Source: a candidate division TA06 bacterium
GTDB lineage: Bacteria; Edwardsbacteria; AC1; EtOH8
NCBI GenBank assembly: GCA_016235665.1
Contig: JACRJI010000003.1
Span: 224,061 to 288,060, forward strand
DNA length: 64,000 nucleotides
Reading direction: 5' to 3'
Each line of letters begins with the position of its first letter. Position 1 is the stretch's first letter. The notes beneath the pieces were generated by a model. That model saw only the letters and a list, made by a program, of their open reading frames with translations, did no database searches and was not told the origin of the DNA. This document shows positions 1-8,994 of this stretch, one piece after another. The translations under genes and the position numbers were made by a program.

Positions 1-1017
1 TACGGTCTGAGCCGTGTGCATACCGTTTCCAATTGGAAGATAAGCCAAAAAACGCACATTCAAGCAATACTAAAATCTGAAAACCCGGATATCGTTCATA
101 TACAATATCAGCAGGCCTTGTTTCATCCAGGCTGGCTGGGACTTTCCCTGCCGGGGCAAATCAAACGCTGGCTGCCCAAAGCCCTGGTAGTAGTTACCCA
201 GCACGACTTGAACTATCCTTATCTTTTCAAGGGCGCAGGCCGTTTGGGCTTCCGGAAAAAGGCCGTCCTGAGAAAGATGTGGGAATATGCCGATGCCATA
301 ATTATCGGTTATCCATCGGGGGCTGACGAAATCGCCGGTATTCATCCGGCCGTAGCCAAGAGAATATTCAATATACCTATCGGCCCGGGAATGGAAGTGG
401 ATTTGCCGGGCAAGGGCCATAAGGAAGAAGTTTGCCGTAAATATTTCCTGGACTCGAAGGCACCGCTGCTGGTTTCTTTCGGATTTATTTACCGCGACAA
501 GGATTTCCCCCTTATCCTTAGATCACTTAAAGCACTGAAGGAAAAAAATCTAAGGACGAGTTACATTCATGTTGGTTCCGAGGGGGACGAAAAGACCTAC
601 CTGACCGAACTGATGAAGATGGCAAAAGAGTTGGGACTTGACTCCGATATCGTTTTTACGGGAGAACTTGGCGTCAGGGAAACCAGTTTTACACTATGCG
701 CCGCCGATATCGGGCTGGCCATTTTCACCAAGAGCCAGGATTTGGGGCGCCATTCCACCTTGCCGTTGATGCTGCAGCTGGGCAAGCCATTGGTGGTGAC
801 GGATGAGCAAAACCGGCCTGAGGGCGAAACTCCCTGGGTGGCAGTTCCTGCCGGGGATTCTGAATCCTTGGTAAAAGCCATTACTGGTTTGCATATGGAT
901 CAATCACTAAAAGACAGACTCGGCGCCGGAGCCTTAGAAACATATAAAAAACATTACTCGCCGCAGGCCATAGGAGAAAAGACAGTTGCTGTTTACCGAA
1001 TACTTTTGGCGCAGTGA
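1..1017 (+). CDS. Glycosyltransferase family 4/1, 5'-truncated by window edge
   Basis: The reading frame is open to the first base of the window, so the N-terminus is missing; a GTG at 16 lies in frame but is probably internal. The visible 330+ residues show the second half of a GT-B glycosyltransferase: a Rossmann stretch around 'PDIVHIQYQ', a strand-rich 'PLLVSFGFIYRDKD' start of the C-terminal domain, and a late 'LPLMLQLGKPLVVTD' donor-binding region. The usual E-x7-E retaining motif is weak here. It is the first visible gene of a long polysaccharide operon; the next gene starts 28 bp downstream. It probably transfers a sugar to a lipid-linked or polysaccharide acceptor at the cytoplasmic face; donor and acceptor cannot be read from sequence. 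Confidence 0.75.
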   Translation, partial: YGLSRVHTVSNWKISQKTHIQAILKSENPDIVHIQYQQALFHPGWLGLSLPGQIKRWLPKALVVVTQHDLNYPYLFKGAGRLGFRKKAVLRKMWEYADAIIIGYPSGADEIAGIHPAVAKRIFNIPIGPGMEVDLPGKGHKEEVCRKYFLDSKAPLLVSFGFIYRDKDFPLILRSLKALKEKNLRTSYIHVGSEGDEKTYLTELMKMAKELGLDSDIVFTGELGVRETSFTLCAADIGLAIFTKSQDLGRHSTLPLMLQLGKPLVVTDEQNRPEGETPWVAVPAGDSESLVKAITGLHMDQSLKDRLGAGALETYKKHYSPQAIGEKTVAVYRILLAQ

Positions 1018-1045
1018 AAATCAAAGGCGCGGATCGAATCCCCGG

Positions 1046-2449
1046 ATGCTGCTTTTGCAGATATTCGGGTTATTGGCGCTGGTGATATCCGGATGGTTTA
1101 TGGGATGGGGCATAAACAACGGTTTTTTAAGTTTGATACTGCTGTTCATCTTTGGCAGCGGCATTGCCTTTGCCGGAATAAACTATCCGTTAAATGGGCT
1201 CCTGGGACTGCTGTTGGTTACTCCTTTGATGGGCTTTATCATGAGGCTGGGAATAATTCCCAATGTGGGAGCGGCCACAGACCTCATTATGCTGGCTTGC
1301 ATGGGGGGCTTCGTTTTCAATAAAAAGATGTCGATAGGTTTTGGACAATACAAGCAGCACTTGGTGGTGTTGACCATAACATATTTGTTGTGGGGTATAG
1401 TGGAGGTGATAAACCCACAGAATCCTTCTATAAGTGTTGCTTTATTTGGCTACCGGGGCGACGTTTTTCCGGCCATAACTTTTTTTCTGGCGCTTTTTTT
1501 AATTGAAGATCGGCATTTGGCGGTTCTAAAGACATTCTTTCTGGTGCTTATCTGGCTGTGCGGCCTTTATGCAATAAAACAGATGATCTTTGGCTGGACT
1601 GCAGCTGAAGCTTGGTGGATAAGAGAAACTCCGGTCTCCTCCACCGGAGGGATCCGATATTTTTCCACCATGATCAGTGCTGGAGTTTTCGGCACCTATA
1701 TGCTGTTCATGTTCTTTATTTCCCTCTCATGGTTCAAGCGGGGTCAGGGATTTTTGCTAAATCTATTTTACCTGCTTACGGCATTGCTTTGCGTATTCTG
1801 CATTTTTGCCTGCCAGGTCCGCGGTATCTGGGTTGGGTTTGCGGCGGGACTGATGTTTTATCTGCTGTTTAAAAAAGGCAGCAAAATCTACCGGTTCCTG
1901 GCTTTTTCGGTGGCCGTTGCTTTCATAATCATCCTTTTTGACATTGCGGCCAAGGACACTACAGATGATCCGTTTTTAGCTATGGTAAATAGTTTAAGAA
2001 ATCCCAAGGAAAGCGTCTCGGTGCAAGGCCGCCTGGGGGCACTGGCTACCACTTGGATTCCCACCGTCATGGGCCACCCATTGGGACTGGGAGCAGGTTC
2101 GGTGGGCGGAAGCCGGGGTCAGGCCCAGAGCGCATTAGGACAAAACGACAGCCGTTCGGTTTATATAACCGATAATTACTATGCTACGATCGCCACCAAC
2201 TACGGCTGGCCCGGATTGTTTTTATTGCTCGCGGTTTTTGTTGTGTCGGCAGCCACGGCATATAAAATATCCCGCCGGGACGATTTTCCCCATCACTCCA
2301 TGTCGGCATCGCTTTTTGCCTTGATGATGGCGGTAATCGTGCTTACTTTTTCCGGCGGTATAGAAACGATCCCGGTAAGCATCTATTTCTGGTTTTTTGT
2401 GGGGCTACTGGCCCAATGGAACAGCCGTTTGACAACGGGAGGTACTTGA
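1046..2449 (+). CDS. O-antigen ligase/polymerase family membrane protein
   Basis: Polytopic membrane protein of about 467 residues with roughly ten to twelve hydrophobic segments. A large extracytoplasmic loop rich in G, S and R follows 'HPLGLGAGSVGGSRG' and precedes 'DNYYATIATNYGWPG', the usual layout of the Wzy_C/O-antigen ligase family (PF04932). Members polymerise or ligate undecaprenyl-linked glycans on the periplasmic side. ATG 1046 is preferred to the in-frame TTG at 986, which would overlap the upstream gene and add a non-hydrophobic leader. It lies between glycosyltransferases in the same operon, fitting polymerisation or ligation of the polysaccharide they build. Polymerase versus ligase cannot be decided. 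Confidence 0.75.
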   Translation: MLLLQIFGLLALVISGWFMGWGINNGFLSLILLFIFGSGIAFAGINYPLNGLLGLLLVTPLMGFIMRLGIIPNVGAATDLIMLACMGGFVFNKKMSIGFGQYKQHLVVLTITYLLWGIVEVINPQNPSISVALFGYRGDVFPAITFFLALFLIEDRHLAVLKTFFLVLIWLCGLYAIKQMIFGWTAAEAWWIRETPVSSTGGIRYFSTMISAGVFGTYMLFMFFISLSWFKRGQGFLLNLFYLLTALLCVFCIFACQVRGIWVGFAAGLMFYLLFKKGSKIYRFLAFSVAVAFIIILFDIAAKDTTDDPFLAMVNSLRNPKESVSVQGRLGALATTWIPTVMGHPLGLGAGSVGGSRGQAQSALGQNDSRSVYITDNYYATIATNYGWPGLFLLLAVFVVSAATAYKISRRDDFPHHSMSASLFALMMAVIVLTFSGGIETIPVSIYFWFFVGLLAQWNSRLTTGGT

Positions 2450-2451
2450 GC

Positions 2452-3219
2452 TTGCTGGTATCAGCGGTAATAATAGCCAAGAATGAAGAAAAGTACATTG
2501 GACGTTGTCTTAGAAGCGTGGTCTGGGCGGATGAGGTCCTGGTGGTGGATTCGGGGAGCACCGACCGCACTTTGGAGATAGCCAAGGAATATGGGGCAAA
2601 AGTAATGCATCATCCGTGGCAAGGTTTTGGTCGCCAAAAGAACTGGGCCTTTGAGCACTGCCAGGGGGAATGGATAATATCACTGGATGCCGACGAAGAG
2701 ATGACCACTGGTTTGGTTGATGAAATAAAGAGAACATTGCAACAAAGGCCAAAGCATTCGGCTTATCGGATTTTGCGCCGGAATTATTACAACGACAGGT
2801 TTATGCATTGCTGGTGGCCAGACTGGCAACAGCGTCTCTTTAAGAATGGTCAGGCCCGTTTCGAGACAACACCCGTGCACGAGAGATTGCTGGTCCAGGG
2901 ATCCACCGGAAGTATGAAGGGTTACATGGATCACCGGGCGGTGGCCAATCTTGATGAATATTTGGCGAAATTCAACCGTTATACCACCGCCGAGGCCGTT
3001 ATTCTTAAAGATCTCCAAAGGCAAAAACCCTGGGGAAATAGTTTTTTCTTGCAGGGGATTGCCAGGCCGGTAAAGACCTTTTTTGATTATTATATCTTAC
3101 GCGGTGGATTTAAAGACGGTATGCCTGGCTTTTACATTTCCTTGTTTTCGGCCATTTACCGGTTTACGGCCGCCGTCAAATCCCTGGAAACCGACAAACC
3201 GCCAGCGGGGAGGCAGTAG
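2452..3219 (+). CDS. Glycosyltransferase family 2 (LPS-core WaaE-like)
   Basis: GT-A fold enzyme. The N-terminus runs straight into the GT2 signature 'SAVIIAKNEE', followed by 'VVDSGSTDRT' and the metal-binding 'SLDADEE' motif at roughly residue 85. The pattern 'NEE...WADEVLVVDSGSTD...QGFGRQKNWA' is typical of WaaE/KdtX-like beta-glycosyltransferases of LPS core synthesis. TTG 2452 is preferred because GGGAGG lies 9 nt upstream and it gives a standard N-terminus; an ATG at 2416 would overlap the previous gene by 34 bp. The C-terminal hydrophobic stretch probably associates with the membrane. The next gene is a close paralogue only 2 bp away. Confidence 0.8.
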   Translation: MLVSAVIIAKNEEKYIGRCLRSVVWADEVLVVDSGSTDRTLEIAKEYGAKVMHHPWQGFGRQKNWAFEHCQGEWIISLDADEEMTTGLVDEIKRTLQQRPKHSAYRILRRNYYNDRFMHCWWPDWQQRLFKNGQARFETTPVHERLLVQGSTGSMKGYMDHRAVANLDEYLAKFNRYTTAEAVILKDLQRQKPWGNSFFLQGIARPVKTFFDYYILRGGFKDGMPGFYISLFSAIYRFTAAVKSLETDKPPAGRQ

Positions 3220-3221
3220 AT

Positions 3222-3986
3222 ATGGGCATCTCTGCCTTACTGGTCACCTACAACGAGGAGAAGCGGCATTTGAAAGAATGCCTGCAGAGCCTGGCCTGGG
3301 CTGACGAGATAGTGGTGGTGGATTCAGGCAGTTCCGACCGTACTGTGGAAATCGCCCGGCAGCAAAGCGCCAAAGTGTACCACCATGCCTGGCAAGGGTT
3401 CGGGCCCCAGAAAAACTGGGGTATCGGGAAATGCCGGAATGATTGGATTCTTTCCATTGATGCTGATGAGATAGTAGGGGAAGGTCTGGCCAGGGAGATC
3501 GTCAAAGAGATCAACCGTCCGGGTGCCCCGGCCGGTTTTTACCTGAGGATCAGCACATATTTGGGTAGCCGACGTATCCGGTGTTTTGAGGGTTTGTGTC
3601 TGATAAGACTCTTCCGCAAAGGCCGCGGGGAATATGACGATCTGCTCACGGACGAGACCATAAAACTTCAGGGACCCGCCGCAAAGCTGAAAGGCAAGAT
3701 CATGCACCTGGGTTATGACGGCTATACCGAGTTTATATCCAAATTTAATTATTACACCGATTTGGAGGCAAAAAAGATTTATCCTCAGAAAATACGAACC
3801 AGTAAATATTTTTCAGGGCTTGTTGCAGTTCTGGAAGGGTTGAAAGTATTTTTAGTGTTCTATTTTATCAGGTTGGGTTTTCTGGATGGTACCATGGGGC
3901 TGTTTGTAGCTACCTATTCCCTGCTGTATCCCATGGTATCGTATTTCAAAGCCTGGGAAATGCAAAAGGGTTGGTTCAAGTCATGA
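3222..3986 (+). CDS. Glycosyltransferase family 2 (tandem paralogue)
   Basis: 254-residue GT-A glycosyltransferase with the same motif order as its upstream neighbour: 'ALLVTYNEE', 'WADEIVVVDSGSSDRT', 'WQGFGPQKNWG' and the acidic 'SIDADEI' metal site, then C-terminal hydrophobic helices. The similarity in motif spacing points to tandem duplication followed by divergence. Members of this group add sugars such as glucose or heptose to LPS inner core; here the substrate is unknown. The start ATG 3222 follows the previous stop by 2 bp, and its stop overlaps the next ATG (ATGA at 3983), so it is translationally coupled in the operon. Confidence 0.82.
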   Translation: MGISALLVTYNEEKRHLKECLQSLAWADEIVVVDSGSSDRTVEIARQQSAKVYHHAWQGFGPQKNWGIGKCRNDWILSIDADEIVGEGLAREIVKEINRPGAPAGFYLRISTYLGSRRIRCFEGLCLIRLFRKGRGEYDDLLTDETIKLQGPAAKLKGKIMHLGYDGYTEFISKFNYYTDLEAKKIYPQKIRTSKYFSGLVAVLEGLKVFLVFYFIRLGFLDGTMGLFVATYSLLYPMVSYFKAWEMQKGWFKS

Positions 3987-5221
3987 AGAGTTTGCGGTTA
4001 TTGTGGATCACAAGTGTTTTTTACCCCGAACCCGGCGGCGGCAGCGGAGTGCATGTTTATAATTGCGTTAAATCACTGCAAAAAAGAGGACACCGGGTCA
4101 CGGTGGTGGCCGCCCGGACCGACCGGGGAACTCCGGCAGAAGAGATTTGGCCGGATGGGGTAAGGGTTGTAAGATATGCCGGCCGGTTCGAAAATCCCGG
4201 CAGGGGAATAGCGGCGGGCCGAAGCTGCTTAAATCTCCTGAAAAATATTGATTCCGATGATTATGACGCCGTTCTGTGTGGCTCGCTGTATTCCGACAGA
4301 GCTGCCTTCAAGTGGATCCGGAGAAATAAATTACCGAGCATCTACTTTTTTTACGGGCCTATGGATCTGGAATATAAGACAGAGCTGCTGGGTCTGGCCC
4401 GATCAAAAGGGGTATTCGCCAGATCGGTTGCTACTTTGGGATTGCCGCTACTGGGATGGTGGATGAAACGCCAACCGTCAAAACATATCGCCGCCGCCGG
4501 AGCAGTTGCCACCTTAAGTATGCACAGCCAAGAGATAATTAACCGCCATTTCGGACTTTTTCCAAAGATAATGACAGTCATACCAGGCGGGGCCAATAAC
4601 GAAATATATCGCCCTGCAGAAGACAAGGCGGCTCTTAAAAAGCAACTTGGTTACGATCAAGCGCAACCGCTGCTCTTGACGGTACGGCGCCTGATCCCCC
4701 GCACAGGGGTAGATTTGCTGATCGACGCCATGCAGTCTGTGGTAAAAAAACTTCCGGGAGCGATGTTGCTGATAGCCGGGCAGGGTGCGCTAAAAGACGA
4801 ACTGGAAAAAAGATCAGTTGGACTGGGGTTGAGGGACCGGATAAAATTTCTCGGATATGTCACCGAAGAGGAAAAGGTCAGGCTTTACCAGGCGGCCGAT
4901 TTTTCGGTGATGCCAACCACCTCGCTGGAAGGCTTTGGGCTGTCTATCGCCGAATCCCTGGCCTGCGATACTCCGGTGCTGGGTACCCCGGTCGGTTCCA
5001 TCCCGGAGATCCTTAACCGGCTGGACCAAAGCCTGGTTTTTAAAAGTCTCAAACCGCAGGATTTGGCGGAGGGGATAGTGTCTTTTGCCGGGGATCAAGG
5101 ATTGAAAACACGGTTAAAGGGGCGGACCGTGGAAATAGCCCGAAAATATTACAGCTGGGATTCGGCCGCGGAGGAGATCGAGAAACTGGCAGGAACCTTG
5201 AGTCCTGGTGGTATTTCATGA
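3983..5221 (+). CDS. Glycosyltransferase family 4
   Basis: GT-B glycosyltransferase of about 412 residues. The N-terminal acceptor domain begins 'WITSVFYPEPGGGSGVHVYN', with the glycine-rich loop usual in GT4 enzymes; the C-terminal donor domain has 'LLTVRRLIPRTGVDLLIDA', 'LLIAGQG' and the retaining E-x7-E motif in 'TSLEGFGLSIAESLA'. The start at ATG 3983 makes a 4-bp ATGA overlap with the upstream stop; an in-frame TTG at 3971 is less likely. It overlaps the next gene by 4 bp. It probably adds a sugar from a nucleotide donor to the growing lipid-linked glycan; specificity unknown. Confidence 0.85.
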   Translation: MKSLRLLWITSVFYPEPGGGSGVHVYNCVKSLQKRGHRVTVVAARTDRGTPAEEIWPDGVRVVRYAGRFENPGRGIAAGRSCLNLLKNIDSDDYDAVLCGSLYSDRAAFKWIRRNKLPSIYFFYGPMDLEYKTELLGLARSKGVFARSVATLGLPLLGWWMKRQPSKHIAAAGAVATLSMHSQEIINRHFGLFPKIMTVIPGGANNEIYRPAEDKAALKKQLGYDQAQPLLLTVRRLIPRTGVDLLIDAMQSVVKKLPGAMLLIAGQGALKDELEKRSVGLGLRDRIKFLGYVTEEEKVRLYQAADFSVMPTTSLEGFGLSIAESLACDTPVLGTPVGSIPEILNRLDQSLVFKSLKPQDLAEGIVSFAGDQGLKTRLKGRTVEIARKYYSWDSAAEEIEKLAGTLSPGGIS

Positions 5222-6354
5222 AAGTGGGATTTAACTGCCGTTATCTTGAACGGCCGGTTTGGACCGGAACCGAACAATATCTGTTCAACCTGCTGCGGGG
5301 CTTGGATGGCTTGGATGAAGGACCGTTCAAGTATTTGTTCGGTTTGAATAAAAACATTTTGGAACAAAAATTGATACTGTCCTCAGGCCGGTCACAATTG
5401 GAGACCATAACCCCGGTTGGATGGCCTGGCGGAGAAGTGGGCCGCTTTGGATGGGACCTGCGAGGGGTTGGCTCAATGGCAAATCGTTATGAAACAGATG
5501 TCTTTCATGGAACTTCTTTTACCTTGCCGTTTGGTTTAAAAATGCCGTCCGCCGTTACTTTTTTCGACCTGGCCTTTTTGCGCCACCCCGGCTTTTACAG
5601 TCTAAAAGAAAATATTTATCTGCGCTGGGTTACACAACAGGCCGCCAAAACCGCCCGGGCTGTAATAACCATTTCAGAATTTTCCAAGGAGGAGATAGTG
5701 TCTCTGTTGGGGATAGATCCCCAAAAAATATTTGCGATACCTTTGGGCGTTTCGAGCTGCAGCCAGGTTCCGGCCGCCAAAGCGGATGATGTTCTGGCCA
5801 GATACGGACTGAAGAAGCCATACCTGATAACGGTTTCCACGGTTACCGCCAGAAAAAACCTGAAAGTCCTCTTCCAGGCCATGAAAATCATGAGACAAAA
5901 GGGCAGGTCCGGTCTGAAACTTTGCATTATAGGGCGTGACGGTTTCGGGGCCGCTGCCATCAAAGAACAGTGCCTTAAACTTGGGCTGGGGTCCAGCGTT
6001 ATTTTTGCCGGCCCGGTGCCGCAGGAGGATCTGGCGGCCCTGATGGTAAGCGCCCTGGGAGCGCTGGTTCCTTCCCGGTACGAAGGGTTTGGTCTGCCAG
6101 TTCTGGAAGCCATGGCCGCAGGGGTTCCGGTGGTGGCCGCCAATGCCTCGGCCCTGCCGGAAGTAGTGGGAACCGCCGGTTTGCTGGCCGACCCGGAAGA
6201 TCCTTCCGATTGGGTCGTTAAGATTACCTCGCTGTTGGATGAACCCTCTCTGGCGCAAAAGCTGAGGCAGAGAGGCCGAGAACGGGCAAAGGATTTTACC
6301 TGGCGCAATACTGCTTTTAAAACATATCAGGTCTATGAAAAAATCATATCCTAA
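5218..6354 (+). CDS. Glycosyltransferase family 4 (mannosyltransferase-like)
   Basis: 378-residue GT-B enzyme starting in an ATGA overlap. The N-terminus 'MKVGFNCRYLERPVWTGTEQ' and the internal 'DVFHGTSFTLP', 'VTFFDLAFLRHPGFYS' and 'AVITISEFSKEEI' segments are characteristic of WbdA/mannosyltransferase-like GT4 members; the donor domain has 'YLITVSTVTARKNLKVL' and the E-x7-E motif in 'SRYEGFGLPVLEAMA'. It is likely a cytoplasmic or membrane-associated enzyme adding one sugar of the repeat unit. The donor sugar is an inference from family resemblance only. The following gene overlaps it by 20 bp. Confidence 0.85.
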   Translation: MKVGFNCRYLERPVWTGTEQYLFNLLRGLDGLDEGPFKYLFGLNKNILEQKLILSSGRSQLETITPVGWPGGEVGRFGWDLRGVGSMANRYETDVFHGTSFTLPFGLKMPSAVTFFDLAFLRHPGFYSLKENIYLRWVTQQAAKTARAVITISEFSKEEIVSLLGIDPQKIFAIPLGVSSCSQVPAAKADDVLARYGLKKPYLITVSTVTARKNLKVLFQAMKIMRQKGRSGLKLCIIGRDGFGAAAIKEQCLKLGLGSSVIFAGPVPQEDLAALMVSALGALVPSRYEGFGLPVLEAMAAGVPVVAANASALPEVVGTAGLLADPEDPSDWVVKITSLLDEPSLAQKLRQRGRERAKDFTWRNTAFKTYQVYEKIIS

Positions 6355-7528
6355 ACCGGTGATCCTGGCCACCAATGGCTCAGAGTTGGGCGGCGGTGAT
6401 ATTGCCCTGCGTAATCTGGCCGTAAAGATGGACTCCGATAAATGGCGGATGATCATGGTCTACCCGCATCCCGGGCCCATTTCCCTGGACCTGGAGCAAA
6501 AGGGCTTTAAGGTTCATTATTTTGACGATCTGGATATAATGGCCCGGGGCTTGGGAAAAATTTACATTTTCAAGTTCCTGGTCCGGCTGGTTAAATCAAC
6601 GTCCTTTTTCATAAAGCTCATCAATAAAGAAAGGGTAGCGCTGGTCCATACCAACTCCAGTGCCCTTCTTTCGCCCGGGTTGGCTGCATTTATTTGCCGG
6701 ATCCCCCACGCGTGGCAGGTGCGGGAGATAATCGAGAGGCCTTGGTGGATCAGAAGATTCTTAAGGCTTTTCATGCCCCTATTGGCAAACAGGATCATCT
6801 GCGTCTCCAGCCAGGCAGCCAAACTTTTCTCACGGGCGGCCATCGAAAAAAAGGTCACGGTGGTCAACGACGGGGTGGACCTGAACCTGTTCTACCCCCG
6901 GACAGATATTCCGGAAACCAAAACTCAACTGGGGATCCCGAACGGCAGGCTGGTGATAGGATACTGCGGAAGACTCATCCGGCGCAAAGGAGTGGTGGTG
7001 CTCATAGATTCCATACTGGATTTGCTGGATAAAGGCTATGATCTGCACCTGTTGATCTTAGGAGTGGTCGTTCCAAAATATCAGGATCAGGCTTTGGAGA
7101 TCCAGCAGCTACTGACGGCCAAGGGCTTGAAAAGCAGGCACACCCTTTTGCTGGAAGTAAAGGATGTGGCCAAGTACCTTTCCGCCTCCGATATGGTTGT
7201 CCAGCCATCCATCGAACCAGAGGGCTTTGGCCTGACGGCACTGGAGGCGATGGCTCTGGGGAAACCGGTGATAGCTACCCCCTTGGGCGGTCCGCTGGAT
7301 TTGATCACGCCCCGGCAAAACGGGCTTTTTGCCATTCCTGGGAACAGTCGTGACCTGGCCCTGAAAATTGAGGACCTGATAAAAGATAAAAGACTTCGGG
7401 AGGCTTTGGGAAGCCAGGCCTTGAATACCGTCCGCCAAAGGTTTGACGCTGCTTTGGTTTCGAAACGGGTGGGCCAGGTTTACCAAAAGCTAATGGAACC
7501 AATGCAAAATAGTGAGGCAGACCAATGA
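6335..7528 (+). CDS. Glycosyltransferase family 4
   Basis: 397-residue GT-B enzyme. N-terminal domain starts 'VILATNGSELGGGDIALRNL', with a glycine-rich loop; middle region has 'IICVSSQAAKLF' and 'VTVVNDGVDLNLFYP', where acceptor and donor domains meet; the donor domain carries 'IGYCGRLIRRKGVVVLIDS' and the E-x7-E motif in 'PSIEPEGFGLTALEAMA'. ATG 6335 overlaps the previous gene by 20 bp, and its own stop overlaps the next ATG by 4 bp, so it sits within the coupled operon. Substrate not predictable from sequence. Confidence 0.85.
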   Translation: MKKSYPKPVILATNGSELGGGDIALRNLAVKMDSDKWRMIMVYPHPGPISLDLEQKGFKVHYFDDLDIMARGLGKIYIFKFLVRLVKSTSFFIKLINKERVALVHTNSSALLSPGLAAFICRIPHAWQVREIIERPWWIRRFLRLFMPLLANRIICVSSQAAKLFSRAAIEKKVTVVNDGVDLNLFYPRTDIPETKTQLGIPNGRLVIGYCGRLIRRKGVVVLIDSILDLLDKGYDLHLLILGVVVPKYQDQALEIQQLLTAKGLKSRHTLLLEVKDVAKYLSASDMVVQPSIEPEGFGLTALEAMALGKPVIATPLGGPLDLITPRQNGLFAIPGNSRDLALKIEDLIKDKRLREALGSQALNTVRQRFDAALVSKRVGQVYQKLMEPMQNSEADQ

Positions 7529-8994
7529 AAGTCCAATTGATATTTGTCCCGCCGGAAAATCCGCCAAAACTGGGAGAGCTGGGGGAACAGATCTCTCCGC
7601 CCCTGGGCATTCTGTATCTGGCCGGTTACCTTCGGCAACAGATGCCGCAGGTGGCTATCAATGTATTTGATGGTGTACGGCATGGGTACCTGAAGACCAT
7701 TGAGCGGATAAAAGCAGTTGACGCTGATATCATAGGTCTTTCCTATTATACTCCGGTAGCGGCCAGCGCCCTGCGGCTGGCTGATCGCATAAAAAGGGAG
7801 CATCCCGGCAAGGTAGTGATCCTGGGCGGGCCTCACGCCACGGCCCTGCCCCAGGAAGGGATACTGCGCTCAGCTGCAGACCTGGTGGTATATGGGGAGG
7901 GCGAAACCACTTTGGTTGAAATCGTCAAGATGATGGAGCAGAATGGCTCTTTTGAGAAAGTGGACTGGGAAAAAGTAGACGGGCTTTGCCTGCGCAAGGA
8001 AGGTAAGCCGGTGCTGACCCCGCCCCGCAAATTCATTCCTAATTTGGACGACATTCCGTTTCCGGCCAGGGATCTTTTGGACTTAAAGGATTACACCGGT
8101 TTTTATCTTTATAAATATACGCCTGAAACCAATATCATCATGTCCAGGGGTTGTCCCTACCGCTGCACCTTTTGTTCCAATTGCGTCTGGAACACTTCCA
8201 CTCCCCGGGTCCGGACCCGCACGGCAAAAAACATTGCCGATGAGATAGAGTACCTTTATAAGACCTTCGGAGTGCGTGAGGCCTTTGACAATGCCGACGA
8301 ATTCAACAATAATCTGGACAATGCCATGGCCATCTGCGCCGAGATCAAATCGCGCGGTCTGCCGGTGGCCTGGAAAACGCAATTAAGAGCCCATCCCCTC
8401 CCCGAAGAGCTGGTAAAAGCCATGGCAGAAGCGGGTTGTTGGTATGTTCATTTGGGCATAGAGAGCGGAAATCCCGAAGCCCTGAAAGGAATCAAAAAGA
8501 ACATTACCCTGGAGCAGGTGGAATCAGCCTGCCGTCTGTTAAAAAAATACAATTTAAAGATCCACGGTCTTTTCATGCTGTTCAACGTTTGGGAGGAGGA
8601 TGGCCAGCTGCGGTTTGAGGATCTGGCCATGACCCAAAAGACCCTGGATTTTGCCAAAAAACTGGTGGACCAGAGGCTAGTGGACTATATCGGCTGGTCA
8701 ATAACCACCCCCTATCCGGGCAGCCCGCTATATGACATTGCCATCAGGCACAAGCTGGTCGCCAGTGAGCTTTTAACTGATTGGGACTCCTGGCTGAAGG
8801 ACACTTCGTTTCTCATGAACCTGCCTGGGGTCAGCCACAAAGAAATGGCTGACATGAAGGCCAAGGGTTCACTGCTTAGGGCCAGACTGATGTTGCGTTC
8901 CGGCGGCATCGGTTTAAAGGATGCAGGATATTTCATAAAAAAGCTGGGAAAACTGGCTCATAATCAGATAACAGCCTGGCGGGAGAAAAAGTGA
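7525..8994 (+). CDS. B12-binding domain radical SAM protein
   Basis: 489-residue cytoplasmic iron-sulfur enzyme of the BchE/P-methylase-like class. The N-terminal third is a cobalamin-binding Rossmann domain ('LGILYLAGYL', 'VVILGGPHATALP', 'VVYGEGE'). The central radical SAM domain has the cluster motif C-x3-C-x2-C in 'RGCPYRCTFCSN', followed by 'YVHLGIESGNPEALK'. These enzymes often methylate unactivated carbons or rearrange substrates. Its place inside a glycan operon suggests modification of a sugar, lipid carrier or other envelope precursor, but that is inference. ATGA overlap with the upstream gene and GTGA overlap with the downstream deacetylase suggest those two act in the same step. 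Confidence 0.85.
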   Translation: MKVQLIFVPPENPPKLGELGEQISPPLGILYLAGYLRQQMPQVAINVFDGVRHGYLKTIERIKAVDADIIGLSYYTPVAASALRLADRIKREHPGKVVILGGPHATALPQEGILRSAADLVVYGEGETTLVEIVKMMEQNGSFEKVDWEKVDGLCLRKEGKPVLTPPRKFIPNLDDIPFPARDLLDLKDYTGFYLYKYTPETNIIMSRGCPYRCTFCSNCVWNTSTPRVRTRTAKNIADEIEYLYKTFGVREAFDNADEFNNNLDNAMAICAEIKSRGLPVAWKTQLRAHPLPEELVKAMAEAGCWYVHLGIESGNPEALKGIKKNITLEQVESACRLLKKYNLKIHGLFMLFNVWEEDGQLRFEDLAMTQKTLDFAKKLVDQRLVDYIGWSITTPYPGSPLYDIAIRHKLVASELLTDWDSWLKDTSFLMNLPGVSHKEMADMKAKGSLLRARLMLRSGGIGLKDAGYFIKKLGKLAHNQITAWREKK

